This document shows positions 5,955 through 11,955 of a stretch of 11,955 bases of DNA, in pieces (positions within the stretch are counted from its first letter, which is position 1; each line of letters starts with the position of its first letter). This DNA is from CAZPCZ01 sp964585225 (GTDB lineage: Bacteria; Patescibacteriota; Patescibacteriia; JACPHY01), in the NCBI GenBank assembly GCA_964585225.1, contig CAZPCZ010000042.1, forward strand, positions 1-11,955. Direction: 5' to 3'. A program made the position numbers and the translations under genes. The notes beneath the pieces are model-generated. The model made no database searches and was not told where the DNA came from. It saw nothing but the letters and a program-made list of their open reading frames with translations.

Positions 5955-5962
5955 GACTCCGT

Positions 5963-6298
5963 ATGGTAGATGCAACGCCCACCACAAATGGCAACACGGA
6001 GCTCATCGAATTCCTCCAGGGCCATTTCACGACGATTGATAAACAGTTCACAGAGGTCGGTCGGCAGTTCACAGAGGTCGGTCGGCAGTTCACAGAGGTC
6101 CGAGGCGAGGTACGTGAAGGACTCAGGAAAGTCAACGAGCGGATTGATAACCTCGCAACGAATGTTGATGGATTTGTGAAACTCCACCAGAAACTCGACA
6201 TCGAGCTCACCGCGCTCCGCGACAAATACAACCGGCTCGCGCGAGCGCACAATGAGCTCGCCACGCGCGTTGCACGGCTCGAGGGAACACCCGCCTGA
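5963..6298 (+). CDS. Small coiled-coil protein with heptad repeats
   Basis: This encodes 111 aa. It is hydrophilic and almost entirely helical, with the heptad QFTEVGR repeated at residues ~28–48 and further coiled-coil heptads to the end (LRKVNERIDNLATNVDGFVK, then LDIELTALRDKYNRLARAH and VARLEG). There is no membrane segment. Such short coiled coils are common in CPR genomes and usually unassigned; a scaffolding or oligomeric role is inference only. The repeated heptads are encoded by a nearly perfect 21-bp DNA repeat (6044–6099). No ribosome site precedes the ATG, consistent with a leaderless transcript from the promoter directly upstream. A 12-bp terminator follows 27 bp after the stop. 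Confidence 0.7.
   Translation: MVDATPTTNGNTELIEFLQGHFTTIDKQFTEVGRQFTEVGRQFTEVRGEVREGLRKVNERIDNLATNVDGFVKLHQKLDIELTALRDKYNRLARAHNELATRVARLEGTPA
6044..6099 (+). repeat. 21-bp tandem repeat encoding heptad QFTEVGR
   Basis: Two identical 21-bp units (6044–6064, 6065–6085) and the first ~14 bases of a third encode QFTEVGR–QFTEVGR–QFTEV. DNA identity between units indicates recent duplication, adding one coiled-coil heptad per unit without a frame change. Confidence 0.85.
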
Positions 6299-6325
6299 CC
6301 ACCACGTACAGCATCCTACAAGAAG

Positions 6326-6352
6326 ACACCGCCCGGAACATCCGGGCGGTGT
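6326..6352. terminator. Bidirectional terminator between converging units
   Basis: ACACCGCCCGGA (6326–6337) pairs perfectly with TCCGGGCGGTGT (6341–6352) over an ACA loop. It sits between the stop of the coiled-coil gene (6298) and the stop of the minus-strand zinc-ribbon gene (6368), so it can end both. T-tracts are short on both sides. Confidence 0.75.
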
Positions 6353-6367
6353 TGCGCTGTCTCATCT

Positions 6368-6676
6368 CTACGTCACTCTTCTCGTCCGCCGCTCGAACCC
6401 GCATCGCGCGCAACGGAAAAGGTACTCGTGGCTGTATACCTTCCTGTCGCACCCACCGATCGTGCAACCATCCTCCACGAGCGGATCGAACTCCGTCCGC
6501 TCGTACCGCGCGGTGTCCGCGACGCGCACCTCGCCGCCGTCGTGGCCGAAGCGCTCGCAGAACGCACGCGCATCGAGCGTCACCTCGTGGAGTTCCGGGT
6601 AGTTGCATCCCGCGCAGCGTGCGACGCGCTGTTGGTGCAGCCGCTTACAGAACGTGCACTCGTATACGGTGTGCAT
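6368..6676 (-). CDS. Zinc-ribbon-like protein, unknown function
   Basis: This encodes 102 aa. Cysteine pairs CTFC (7–10), CAGC (21–24) and CARC (89–92), plus CTIGGC (71–76), could hold two zinc ions: one from the first two CxxC pairs and one from the later cysteines. The middle (residues ~30–66) is acidic and mixed. The end is basic (GFERRTRRVT), which would suit nucleic-acid or protein binding; no family is recognised. It starts 4 bp after the stop of the upstream gene, so the two are translationally linked. The first ATG after that stop is used. It is the last gene before the terminator at 6326. Confidence 0.7.
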   Translation of the reverse strand: MHTVYECTFCKRLHQQRVARCAGCNYPELHEVTLDARAFCERFGHDGGEVRVADTARYERTEFDPLVEDGCTIGGCDRKVYSHEYLFRCARCGFERRTRRVT

Positions 6677-6680
6677 CGGC

Positions 6681-7238
6681 TCACCCGTTCCACCGGCAGA
6701 GCGGGATGCAGGTACCGTTTGAGAGTTCGAGGACGAGCAACGGATCCGGGAGTTCCTGCTGCTGATGCGTGTTCGGATCCGGCGTCCATACCGTGATGCC
6801 GCACCCGATCGGCAGCCGCGCCGCCTGGAGCCGCTCGAGGATGCGCACCGCACGCTCGGGGATCGGGTTTCCATCGAACACGTACTCTGCGAGCGGTCGG
6901 CGCACCCAGTTGCGCCATGCGTTGTCGTGGATGAGCGTCGCGCCGCGACGCGCCCGATACCAACGGTCTCCGTCTTGCCGATACCCAACGCCTGTGTGCA
7001 CGTCCTCTGGTTCGATGAGCCCGATGCCCTTGAAGAACACCGGCTCGATGCCCAGCGCGATGAGACCTTCGCGCATCCCCTGCACGATGGCGGCATTGCG
7101 CGGCAGATCCGTCCGGACAATCCCGACGTGCGCGAGCGGACCGAGCCCGCACTTCATCGATCCGTGATCGAACCACGCTGGCTCGCTTGCTGACGCACCA
7201 CCCTGACGCACCAATGTCATCGTCTTTGTCGCACGCAT
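6681..7238 (-). CDS. Unknown 185-aa protein, first gene of a two-gene operon
   Basis: No family is recognised. The protein begins MRATKTMTLVRQGGASASEP and appears soluble, without signal or membrane segments. Readable blocks are an alternating hydrophobic stretch (HVGIVRTDLPRNAAIVQGM, then REGLIALGIEPVFFKGIGLI), a charged aromatic middle (YRQDGDRWYRARRG), and a C-terminal strand-rich part (IGCGITVWTPDP, LLVLELSNGTCIPLC). It could be an alpha/beta domain. Start 7238 is chosen because GGAGGTGA lies 5–12 bases upstream; the open frame continues 54 codons further, but that would run through the promoter at 7309–7337. It is followed 4 bp later by the zinc-ribbon gene and is divergent from a TrmB-like regulator that may control it. 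Confidence 0.7.
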   Translation of the reverse strand: MRATKTMTLVRQGGASASEPAWFDHGSMKCGLGPLAHVGIVRTDLPRNAAIVQGMREGLIALGIEPVFFKGIGLIEPEDVHTGVGYRQDGDRWYRARRGATLIHDNAWRNWVRRPLAEYVFDGNPIPERAVRILERLQAARLPIGCGITVWTPDPNTHQQQELPDPLLVLELSNGTCIPLCRWNG

Positions 7239-7308
7239 GCGGTCACCTCCATTCTGATTTGCAACGTACTCGCCGTCACCGGAATCTATTCCGATCCCGC
7301 GACGCACC

Positions 7309-7337
7309 ATCGTACCGAAGTCTCTCACGACTGTCAA
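7309..7337 (-). promoter_or_regulatory. Promoter of the minus-strand pair
   Basis: Read on the minus strand: TTGACA (7337–7332), a 17-bp spacer and TACGAT (7314–7309), a near-consensus sigma-70 type promoter. The start should be near 7302, giving a ~64-base leader with GGAGGTGA just before the ATG at 7238. Confidence 0.75.
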
Positions 7338-7359
7338 CTGATCGTCTGAAAAACGAACG

Positions 7360-7367
7360 ATGTACAT
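7360..7367. promoter_or_regulatory. Palindrome between divergent promoters, candidate operator
   Basis: ATGTACAT is a perfect 8-bp palindrome about midway between the -35 boxes of the two divergent promoters (end 7337 and start 7386). ATCGT direct repeats on the minus strand flank it. It is a candidate site for the adjacent TrmB-like regulator; position is the only evidence. Confidence 0.35.
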
Positions 7368-7385
7368 ACGATATTCTCTGCTCAT

Positions 7386-7414
7386 TTGACACAAAATCAT
7401 CGAAATGCTATCAT
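7386..7414 (+). promoter_or_regulatory. Promoter of the TrmB-like regulator
   Basis: Consensus TTGACA (7386–7391), a 17-bp spacer and TATCAT (7409–7414) with an extended TGC. Start near 7421. A short imperfect inverted repeat, TTGTT…AACAA (7416–7434), covers the start point and is a candidate autoregulatory operator. Because the promoter overlaps the upstream open frame, translation must start at 7437 or later. Confidence 0.8.
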
Positions 7415-7436
7415 GTTGTTAGAAATCTCAACAATT

Positions 7437-8177
7437 ATGGGTGCCAGAACAATGCTCAAGGAGTACGGCCTCGGTGACGATGAAGTGGCCCTCTACCTCG
7501 CCGCGCTCGCGTTCGGGGAGGCGCCGATCGCCGCGATCGCGGAGCGGGCGGGTGTGAACCGGAGCACCGCGTATACGGTCGCGAAGTCGCTCGAGGCGCG
7601 AGGACTCATGGGGAGCTACCGCATGCGCGGAGGGCTCCGGTTCGTCGCGTCCGATCCGAAGACGCTCCTCGCGCAATCCCGCAAGCACACGGACGACATC
7701 GCCGCGATCATCCCGGAGCTCGAAGCCCTCGCAATGCGCGCGCCGCAGAAACCGAAGGTCACCTCCTACGAGGGGAAGGAGGGGTACTACACCGTCGCGG
7801 AGGATTCTCTGAGCGTCCCGAACACGATACTCCTCCACATCGGATCGCTCACAGACATCTGGAGCGTCATCGGAAAGGAGTACGATCTCACCCACTTCGT
7901 TCCACGACGCCTCCAACAGCACATTCGCATCCGTTGTCTCTACTTTCCGAGCGGCGTCAGGGAGCAGGTTGGTGCGATGGACCACGCGAAAGAACTCCGC
8001 GAGGTCCGCTACCTTCCCGAGCGCCATGCGTACTCCAATTCCATGCTCATCTTCCGCAACAAGGTCGCAATCTTCACCTCGCGCAAGGAATTCATCACCG
8101 TCCTCATCGAGAGCGAGGAGATCGCCGAAGCGGAGCGCCAAAAATTTGAAATGCTGTGGACGATCGCACAGCCCTAG
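7437..8177 (+). CDS. TrmB-family transcriptional regulator
   Basis: This encodes 246 aa. Residues ~6–62 form a winged helix-turn-helix of TrmB type (MLKEYGLGDDEVALYLAALA, then IAERAGVNRSTAYTVAKSLE). This is followed by a helical linker and a C-terminal sensor-like domain (~110–240) starting VTSYEGKEGYY and ending KFEMLWTIAQP. The second regulator at 11208–11954 has the same layout and the same F-EMLW ending, so they are paralogues. In the family, TrmB proteins sense sugars or other small molecules, but the ligand cannot be read here. Start 7437 is used because the promoter -10 lies at 7409–7414 and it gives an N-terminus like the paralogue; ATG 7452 is an alternative. No Shine-Dalgarno is present. 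It is divergent from the unknown pair and 15 bp from the pentapeptide-repeat gene. Confidence 0.85.
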   Translation: MGARTMLKEYGLGDDEVALYLAALAFGEAPIAAIAERAGVNRSTAYTVAKSLEARGLMGSYRMRGGLRFVASDPKTLLAQSRKHTDDIAAIIPELEALAMRAPQKPKVTSYEGKEGYYTVAEDSLSVPNTILLHIGSLTDIWSVIGKEYDLTHFVPRRLQQHIRIRCLYFPSGVREQVGAMDHAKELREVRYLPERHAYSNSMLIFRNKVAIFTSRKEFITVLIESEEIAEAERQKFEMLWTIAQP

Positions 8178-8192
8178 CACACACTCGGAAGT

Positions 8193-8954
8193 ATGACGAC
8201 CGAATCCTGGGCAAAAACTGAGCGACTGCGGCTCACGCGAGCGGAGGTTGAGGAACGGCTTGCGCGGGGGGAACACCTGGAACACGTGGATCTCCATGAT
8301 GGCGACCTCGCGGGGTTGGAGTTGCGAGGGAAACGGTTCCGACATTCCATCGTGTACGGGCTCCAGCTCTACCGTGGGGATGGCGACCCCGCGACCGAGG
8401 TGCGTACGGACATTCGCAATACGGATTGGACCGATGCGGCGATGGCAAGCATCGGTCAGGAAGCGTTCTTCGGCCGCGTGAACGCGGAGGGAGCGGAGTT
8501 CGGATTCACCGAGACGCTCGTGGAGCGAAGGCAACGACATGCGGCGTCCGGTCAGCCGCCAACGGATTTGGATTCCGGCAGCTACGCGAACTTCAACGGC
8601 GCGGAGGGAAATTTTCTGCGCACGACCTGGCGGAACATTGATTTCGGTGGAGGGAGCGGATACGAGGTGCGGTTCGAAAACGCCGACCTCATCGGCGCGA
8701 CGTTCGAGGGCTGTGATCTGAGCGGCATCGATCTCTCCACTTCCACTGCAACGAATCTCACCGTTCGGAACTGCACACTGAACGGCCTCACCATTGGCGC
8801 GCACCAGATTGATGCGTTCCTTGACGGCATTCAGCTCGATGGTCGGCCGCTCCGAACACACGCCGCGTATCGTATCACCACCGGCCATGGGCGCGATATC
8901 CTCGAGGAGGTGGGCATTCGCATCGCACCATCTCCACCCGGGAGACGTACGTAA
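8193..8954 (+). CDS. Pentapeptide-repeat protein
   Basis: This encodes 253 aa. Two blocks show the A(D/N)LXX-type spacing of pentapeptide repeats, which fold as a right-handed quadrilateral beta-helix. They are residues ~29–60 (LEHVDLHDGDLAGLELRGKR and onward) and ~98–201 (ANFNGAEGNF, FENADLIGATFEGCDLSGID, LTVRNCTLNGLTI). An ~35-residue non-repeat segment (RGDGDPATEV…) interrupts them and a C-terminal tail follows. No signal peptide or membrane segment is seen. Family members range from DNA-mimicking gyrase protectors (Qnr/MfpA) to scaffolds; the acidic block is weakly suggestive of neither. It starts 15 bp after the TrmB stop, with a weak GGAAG ribosome site, so it is probably in the same transcript and possibly under the regulator's control. 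Confidence 0.8.
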   Translation: MTTESWAKTERLRLTRAEVEERLARGEHLEHVDLHDGDLAGLELRGKRFRHSIVYGLQLYRGDGDPATEVRTDIRNTDWTDAAMASIGQEAFFGRVNAEGAEFGFTETLVERRQRHAASGQPPTDLDSGSYANFNGAEGNFLRTTWRNIDFGGGSGYEVRFENADLIGATFEGCDLSGIDLSTSTATNLTVRNCTLNGLTIGAHQIDAFLDGIQLDGRPLRTHAAYRITTGHGRDILEEVGIRIAPSPPGRRT

Positions 8955-8975
8955 TCACTGTAGAGACACCACGCA

Positions 8976-9000
8976 CCATCTCACGCGCCCCATCTCACGC
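8976..9000 (+). promoter_or_regulatory. Two 11-bp direct repeats abutting the nadA -35 box
   Basis: CCATCTCACGC occurs at 8976–8986 and 8990–9000, 14 bp apart, ending exactly where TTGACG starts at 9001. Tandem identical sites against a -35 box suggest a regulator binding site for nadA. No regulator can be named. Confidence 0.5.
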
Positions 9001-9029
9001 TTGACGACGAGTGCCCGCGATGCTACGCT
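9001..9029 (+). promoter_or_regulatory. Promoter of nadA
   Basis: TTGACG (9001–9006), a 17-bp spacer and TACGCT (9024–9029) with an extended TGC immediately before it. Start near 9036, with a ~39-base leader containing GGGAGG (9064–9069). Confidence 0.75.
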
Positions 9030-9074
9030 TGCGAGTACTGTTCATTCCCCAACCACGACCAACGGGAGGCGGAC

Positions 9075-10244
9075 ATGACCGCACACGAACTCGCGACCGA
9101 ATGGCACGACCGCTTTGCGTGGTACGCGGGCGATCTCTACCCGGGCCGATACACGCCGGAGCGTTGTCGAGAACTCGCCGAGCAGGCGATCGAGATCCGA
9201 CGACTCGCGGCCGAGAGGGGCTCTACGGTGGTGGCGCACAACTACCTCCACCCGGAGTTCCATGAGATCGCCGACCTCGTCGGCGATTCGCTCGGACTCT
9301 CGCTCGCCGTCCAGTGGATGCGCGCTCCGCGCGTGGATTTCGAGAGCGTCTTCTTCATGGGCGCGACCGCGAAGCTCATCACCGGCGACGCGACGCGCGT
9401 ATTCGTCGCCGACTCCCCGGAGGTGCTCGGGTGCTCGCTCGTCTTCGGCACCGATCATGCGTGGCTCGACCACTGGAAGGCCGAGTACCCGTATGGCGTC
9501 GTCGTGACGTACGTGAACAGCGACGCGTACACGAAGGCGCGAAGCGACTTCGTCTCGACGTCGCGAAACACGGATCGCATCATCGTGGAGGCCGCGCGGC
9601 GGTTCCCGGGCCAGAGGATCCTCGTGTGGCCGGACAAGTACCTCGGGTTCGTCATGAAGCAGCGCGCGCTGGTGCTCGCGGCCGAGCAGGGCGTCGCACT
9701 CTCCCCCGACCAGATCGACGTGTACACGCAGCCGTTCGGCGGATTCCGTGCGGCGTGCTACGTCCACGAGCAGATCGGCGAGGATGGCGTCGAGCGCGCG
9801 CTCGACGAGCACCCGGACGCGGAACTCATGATCCATCCGGAGTGCGGCTGCGCATCCTCGTGCCTTTTCAAGGTGAGCTCCGGCGTCATCCCGCGCGACC
9901 GTGCGTACTTCCTCTCGACCGAAGGGATGGTCGAGCACGCGCGGACATCTCCGACCCGACAGTTCATCGTCGCGACGGAACTCGGCATGGTGTACCGCCT
10001 ACGGAAGGAGCTGCCGGAGAAGGAGTTCCTCCCCGTCTCGCTCGCCGCGGAGTGTCGGTACATGAAGGCGAACACGCTGGAGAAGCTACTCCGATCGCTC
10101 CGCGAGGATCGCATCGAGATCATCCTCTGCGACGACTGCTGCGACCCGAAACGGCCCCACCAGGACGATCGCACCGTCCACATCCCGCGTTCGACCGCGA
10201 TGAAGGCAAAGGTTGCAATCGACCGGATGCTGGAGATTCAGTAG
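9075..10244 (+). CDS. nadA: Quinolinate synthase NadA
   Basis: This 389-aa enzyme condenses iminoaspartate with dihydroxyacetone phosphate to quinolinate, using a [4Fe-4S] cluster, in de novo NAD synthesis. The family signature is continuous: AHNYLHPEFHEIADLVGDSL (54–73), VFFMGATAKLI (92–102), VADSPEVLGCSLV (111–123), VVVTYVNSDAYTKARSDFVS (142–161), PDKYLGF (186–192), HPEC (254–257), STEGM (281–285), FIVATELGM (297–305) and CRYMKANTLEKLL (327–339). The cluster cysteines are predicted as C120, C257 and C327. It is longer than the ~300-aa form, like the B. subtilis-size type. Extra cysteines follow HPEC (CGCASSC, 257–263) and lie near the end (CDDCC, 352–356). No nadB or nadC is nearby. GGGAGG sets the start. 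Confidence 0.9.
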   Translation: MTAHELATEWHDRFAWYAGDLYPGRYTPERCRELAEQAIEIRRLAAERGSTVVAHNYLHPEFHEIADLVGDSLGLSLAVQWMRAPRVDFESVFFMGATAKLITGDATRVFVADSPEVLGCSLVFGTDHAWLDHWKAEYPYGVVVTYVNSDAYTKARSDFVSTSRNTDRIIVEAARRFPGQRILVWPDKYLGFVMKQRALVLAAEQGVALSPDQIDVYTQPFGGFRAACYVHEQIGEDGVERALDEHPDAELMIHPECGCASSCLFKVSSGVIPRDRAYFLSTEGMVEHARTSPTRQFIVATELGMVYRLRKELPEKEFLPVSLAAECRYMKANTLEKLLRSLREDRIEIILCDDCCDPKRPHQDDRTVHIPRSTAMKAKVAIDRMLEIQ

Positions 10245-10250
10245 ACGTTG

Positions 10251-10279
10251 AACGCCCGGCCCCATGGGGGTCGGGCGTT
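10251..10279. terminator. Bidirectional terminator between nadA and the MOSC gene
   Basis: AACGCCCGGCCCC (10251–10263) pairs with GGGGTCGGGCGTT (10267–10279), one G·T, around an ATG loop. It is followed by TTTCCCTT. It lies 6 bp after the nadA stop and 5 bp before the end of the converging MOSC gene, so it probably serves both. Confidence 0.8.
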
Positions 10280-10284
10280 TCCCT

Positions 10285-11145
10285 TCACGTCGATTCGCTG
10301 CGCTCGAGTACCTCGATCGGCGTGCCGATGGCGATCTCTCTCGTGCCGCATATCGTGCCTGTGGCGTCGCACTCGCCGGGTCCGCGATGCGTCACGTTCG
10401 TCCCGAAAATCACACCATCAGCGGTCTTCCGGTACGTCGCGAGCGTCGCAAGCGGTTCCGTACCACGCACGCCGGTCTGCTGATCCACCGTCGTCACGCT
10501 GCACCGCGTACACGGCTTTTCGCCGACGAACGTGATTTCCCCAATGCGAAACTCGCGCCATGCATCCTCTGCGTACGGAGCACACCCATCCACGACGAGG
10601 TTCGGACGAAAACGATCCATCCGCAACGGCTCACCTCCACGCGCCGCGATCCGCGCATTGAGGTCTCGGAGTGACGGGCTACCGATGGCGAGGAGTGGAA
10701 ACGCGTCGGCGAATGCCGTGCGCGCATCGGGCCTCGCACGCGATGGGACAGGGCGCACGGTTCCGGCATCTTTGCGGACGAGTCGGTAGTCTCCGCCGAG
10801 CACCGCACGCAGCCACTCGGCGGCACGATCGCCGCAGTCGATCGCGTGCATGCGATCCCGATGTACGGTGACCTCGCGCGATGGGCCGCCGAACAAGGCG
10901 AGCGGGAGGAAAAGTCTGCCGTGGACCGGCGCGCGGAGCACGAGCGCATTGAGATCGGTCGCGGTCTCGATGCGCGCAAGCGCAGGAACCGTCCGCTGGG
11001 AGACGAACGTGCCGTCGCGATCGACGATCATCCATTCGCGGTCCCACATGAGTCCCGTATCCCAGATGCTCGCGCGATCGCGCGAGATTCCACGACACCC
11101 CTTCACGGGGTACACGATGATATCGGTGAGTACTGGTGTGTCCAC
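10285..11145 (-). CDS. MOSC domain protein of the YcbX/mARC type
   Basis: This encodes 286 aa. The N-terminal beta-barrel domain (residues ~1–100) has VYPVKGCRG and DREWMIVDRDGTFVSQRTVP. The MOSC domain (~140–282) has FADAFPLLAIGSPSLRDLNA, MDRFRPNLVVDG and KPCTRCSVTTVDQQTGVRGT. In YcbX and mARC the cysteine in this last motif binds the molybdenum of the cofactor and the enzyme reduces N-hydroxylated compounds; here C212 or C215 would be the ligand. Length and order match the family, so it is probably intact. Partners such as a ferredoxin or cofactor synthesis genes are not in view. The start is GTG at 11145, supported by GGAGGA 7 bp upstream and a promoter at 11178–11206. Confidence 0.88.
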   Translation of the reverse strand: MDTPVLTDIIVYPVKGCRGISRDRASIWDTGLMWDREWMIVDRDGTFVSQRTVPALARIETATDLNALVLRAPVHGRLFLPLALFGGPSREVTVHRDRMHAIDCGDRAAEWLRAVLGGDYRLVRKDAGTVRPVPSRARPDARTAFADAFPLLAIGSPSLRDLNARIAARGGEPLRMDRFRPNLVVDGCAPYAEDAWREFRIGEITFVGEKPCTRCSVTTVDQQTGVRGTEPLATLATYRKTADGVIFGTNVTHRGPGECDATGTICGTREIAIGTPIEVLERSEST

Positions 11146-11177
11146 GTGGAGTCCTCCAAATGAATGAACGAGTCGCT

Positions 11178-11206
11178 ACCGTACCCGATCGTTGCGCGCA
11201 TGTCAA
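11178..11206 (-). promoter_or_regulatory. Promoter of the MOSC gene
   Basis: Read on the minus strand: TTGACA (11206–11201), a 17-bp spacer and TACGGT (11183–11178). It begins just after the stop of the upstream TrmB-like gene. Start near 11171 leaves a ~26-base leader with GGAGGA. There is no terminator between the two genes, so readthrough is also possible. Confidence 0.75.
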
Positions 11207-11207
11207 A

Positions 11208-11954
11208 CTACCGCGTCTTCGCTGCCCAGAGCATCTCGAAGAGTTGGCGGAGGAGGGCGGTGAACTTCTGATTCTCGATGATGAGAGCCTGGCGGTCCCG
11301 GTGGAGGATGATTTTCGTCCAGTACTCGGTGATCTCCACGAGCGACACCGGCCCCGTGTACGCGTTCACGGGGAGCGTGATGACCTGCCGATACTCGGCT
11401 TCGTCCCATTCGCGGAACGGCTCGATGTTTGGATCCTTCGGTGCGAACGCGCGCGTGCGTGTACGTTGGGCTGCGAGGGATGCGTAGTACTCCTGGTAGA
11501 GCTTGAGCGTCTGGCCATGCAGCGGCTTCGTCGTTCCGCCGTAAAAACACAACACCTCCTTTCCCTGCATATCCTTCAGGCGATACCGCAGCGCTTCGGT
11601 GATGCCATCCATGCCCTCGAAGTACAGAATCTGTGATGTGCCCGGTTTCATGCGCGCGATCGCCATGAGCTCGGGGAGCATGCGCTTCGCACGCGCAACG
11701 CGCTCCTCCTCCGCAGCAAAAAATTCCATCGGGGACTTCGCGATGAAGAGCTGGTTCTTTGCCTTCGGTACCTTCAGCGCGAGACCTCGCTTGCGGAGTT
11801 CATCGAGCGCGAGGTACGTCGTCGGCCGCTTGATCCCGGCCTTCTTCGCCACGGCATACGCCGTCGCCTGCCCCAATTCGAGCAGCGCAATGTACGCGCG
11901 CGCTTCTTTCTCGGACAATCCCAGCGAGGCGAATTGATCAACCAAGTGCTCCAT
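11208..11954 (-). CDS. TrmB-family transcriptional regulator (second paralogue)
   Basis: This encodes 248 aa. The N-terminal winged helix-turn-helix (residues ~5–65) has FASLGLSEKEARAYIALLEL, VAKKAGIKRPTTYLALDELR and KRGLALKV. A helical linker follows (AAEEERVARAKRMLPELMAI), then a C-terminal domain (~105–245) with ILYFEGMDGI and KEVLCFYGGTTKPL and ending FEMLWAAKTR. The layout matches the regulator at 7437–8177. Such proteins with TrmB-type DNA-binding heads are numerous in CPR genomes; the effector is unknown. The ATG at 11954 gives a normal family N-terminus, but the window ends one base beyond it, so ribosome site, promoter and any upstream extension cannot be seen. It precedes the MOSC gene by 62 bp, which makes regulation of that gene possible but unproven. 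Confidence 0.85.
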   Translation of the reverse strand: MEHLVDQFASLGLSEKEARAYIALLELGQATAYAVAKKAGIKRPTTYLALDELRKRGLALKVPKAKNQLFIAKSPMEFFAAEEERVARAKRMLPELMAIARMKPGTSQILYFEGMDGITEALRYRLKDMQGKEVLCFYGGTTKPLHGQTLKLYQEYYASLAAQRTRTRAFAPKDPNIEPFREWDEAEYRQVITLPVNAYTGPVSLVEITEYWTKIILHRDRQALIIENQKFTALLRQLFEMLWAAKTR

Positions 11955-11955
11955 A

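Noticed and set aside
7386..7436. TTG or ATG starts for the TrmB gene upstream of 7437
   Set aside because: They lie within or immediately next to the -35/-10 promoter elements of the same gene.
7428..8888. 486-aa minus-strand open frame opposite the TrmB and pentapeptide genes
   Set aside because: It spans two recognisable plus-strand genes and their gap, and has no family motifs.
9314..10483. 389-aa frame overlapping nadA
   Set aside because: It is Arg/Pro-rich shadow translation crossing the terminator after nadA.

Overview
The window is GC-rich bacterial DNA with very strong G/C bias at third codon positions. It carries an ftsK – small membrane-anchored beta-sandwich protein – recA run, two TrmB-family regulators, short coiled-coil and zinc-ribbon proteins, and short tandem-repeat arrays between genes. 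This combination fits a Patescibacteria (CPR) genome, probably Parcubacteria-like; an Uhrbacteria-type lineage is my guess and is not proven. TGA is used as a stop (for example in recA), so the UGA-glycine code of Gracilibacteria does not apply. Clear promoters of the type TTGACa/g–17–TAnnnT precede several genes.

Region 1 (1–1800) is a run of very small genes separated by strong RNA-like hairpins. It holds the last 21 codons of a gene, a 136-aa membrane-anchored acidic protein, a 32-aa protein, an 80-aa two-helix membrane protein and possibly an 11-codon ORF. The hairpins after the 136-aa and 32-aa genes form two copies of the same two-stem element. Their sequences differ while their pairing is kept, and the second copy overlaps the Shine-Dalgarno of the next gene. 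A palindromic repeat resembling one widespread in bacteria lies between the first copy and the 32-aa gene.

Region 2 (1775–5814) has its own promoter and encodes the FtsK/SpoIIIE DNA translocase, the small anchored beta-sandwich protein, and RecA. Each of the two gaps contains an 8-bp periodic array (CATTGnnn) that turns into its inverse (CAATGnnn), so each gap can fold into a long interrupted hairpin. The FtsK linker contains a separate 7-bp repeat array and a 12-bp perfect palindrome.

Region 3 (5815–8954) has a probably leaderless coiled-coil gene. A bidirectional terminator separates it from a minus-strand pair (an unknown 185-aa protein and a 102-aa zinc-ribbon protein). That pair is divergent from a TrmB-like regulator that is followed 15 bp later by a pentapeptide-repeat protein. 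The shared 198-bp control region has two good promoters and a palindrome midway between them.

Region 4 (8955–11955) has quinolinate synthase NadA, with two 11-bp direct repeats immediately before its -35 box, then a bidirectional terminator. On the minus strand follow a YcbX/mARC-type MOSC protein with its own promoter and a second TrmB-like regulator at the window edge. No nadB or nadC and no molybdenum-cofactor synthesis genes are visible here.
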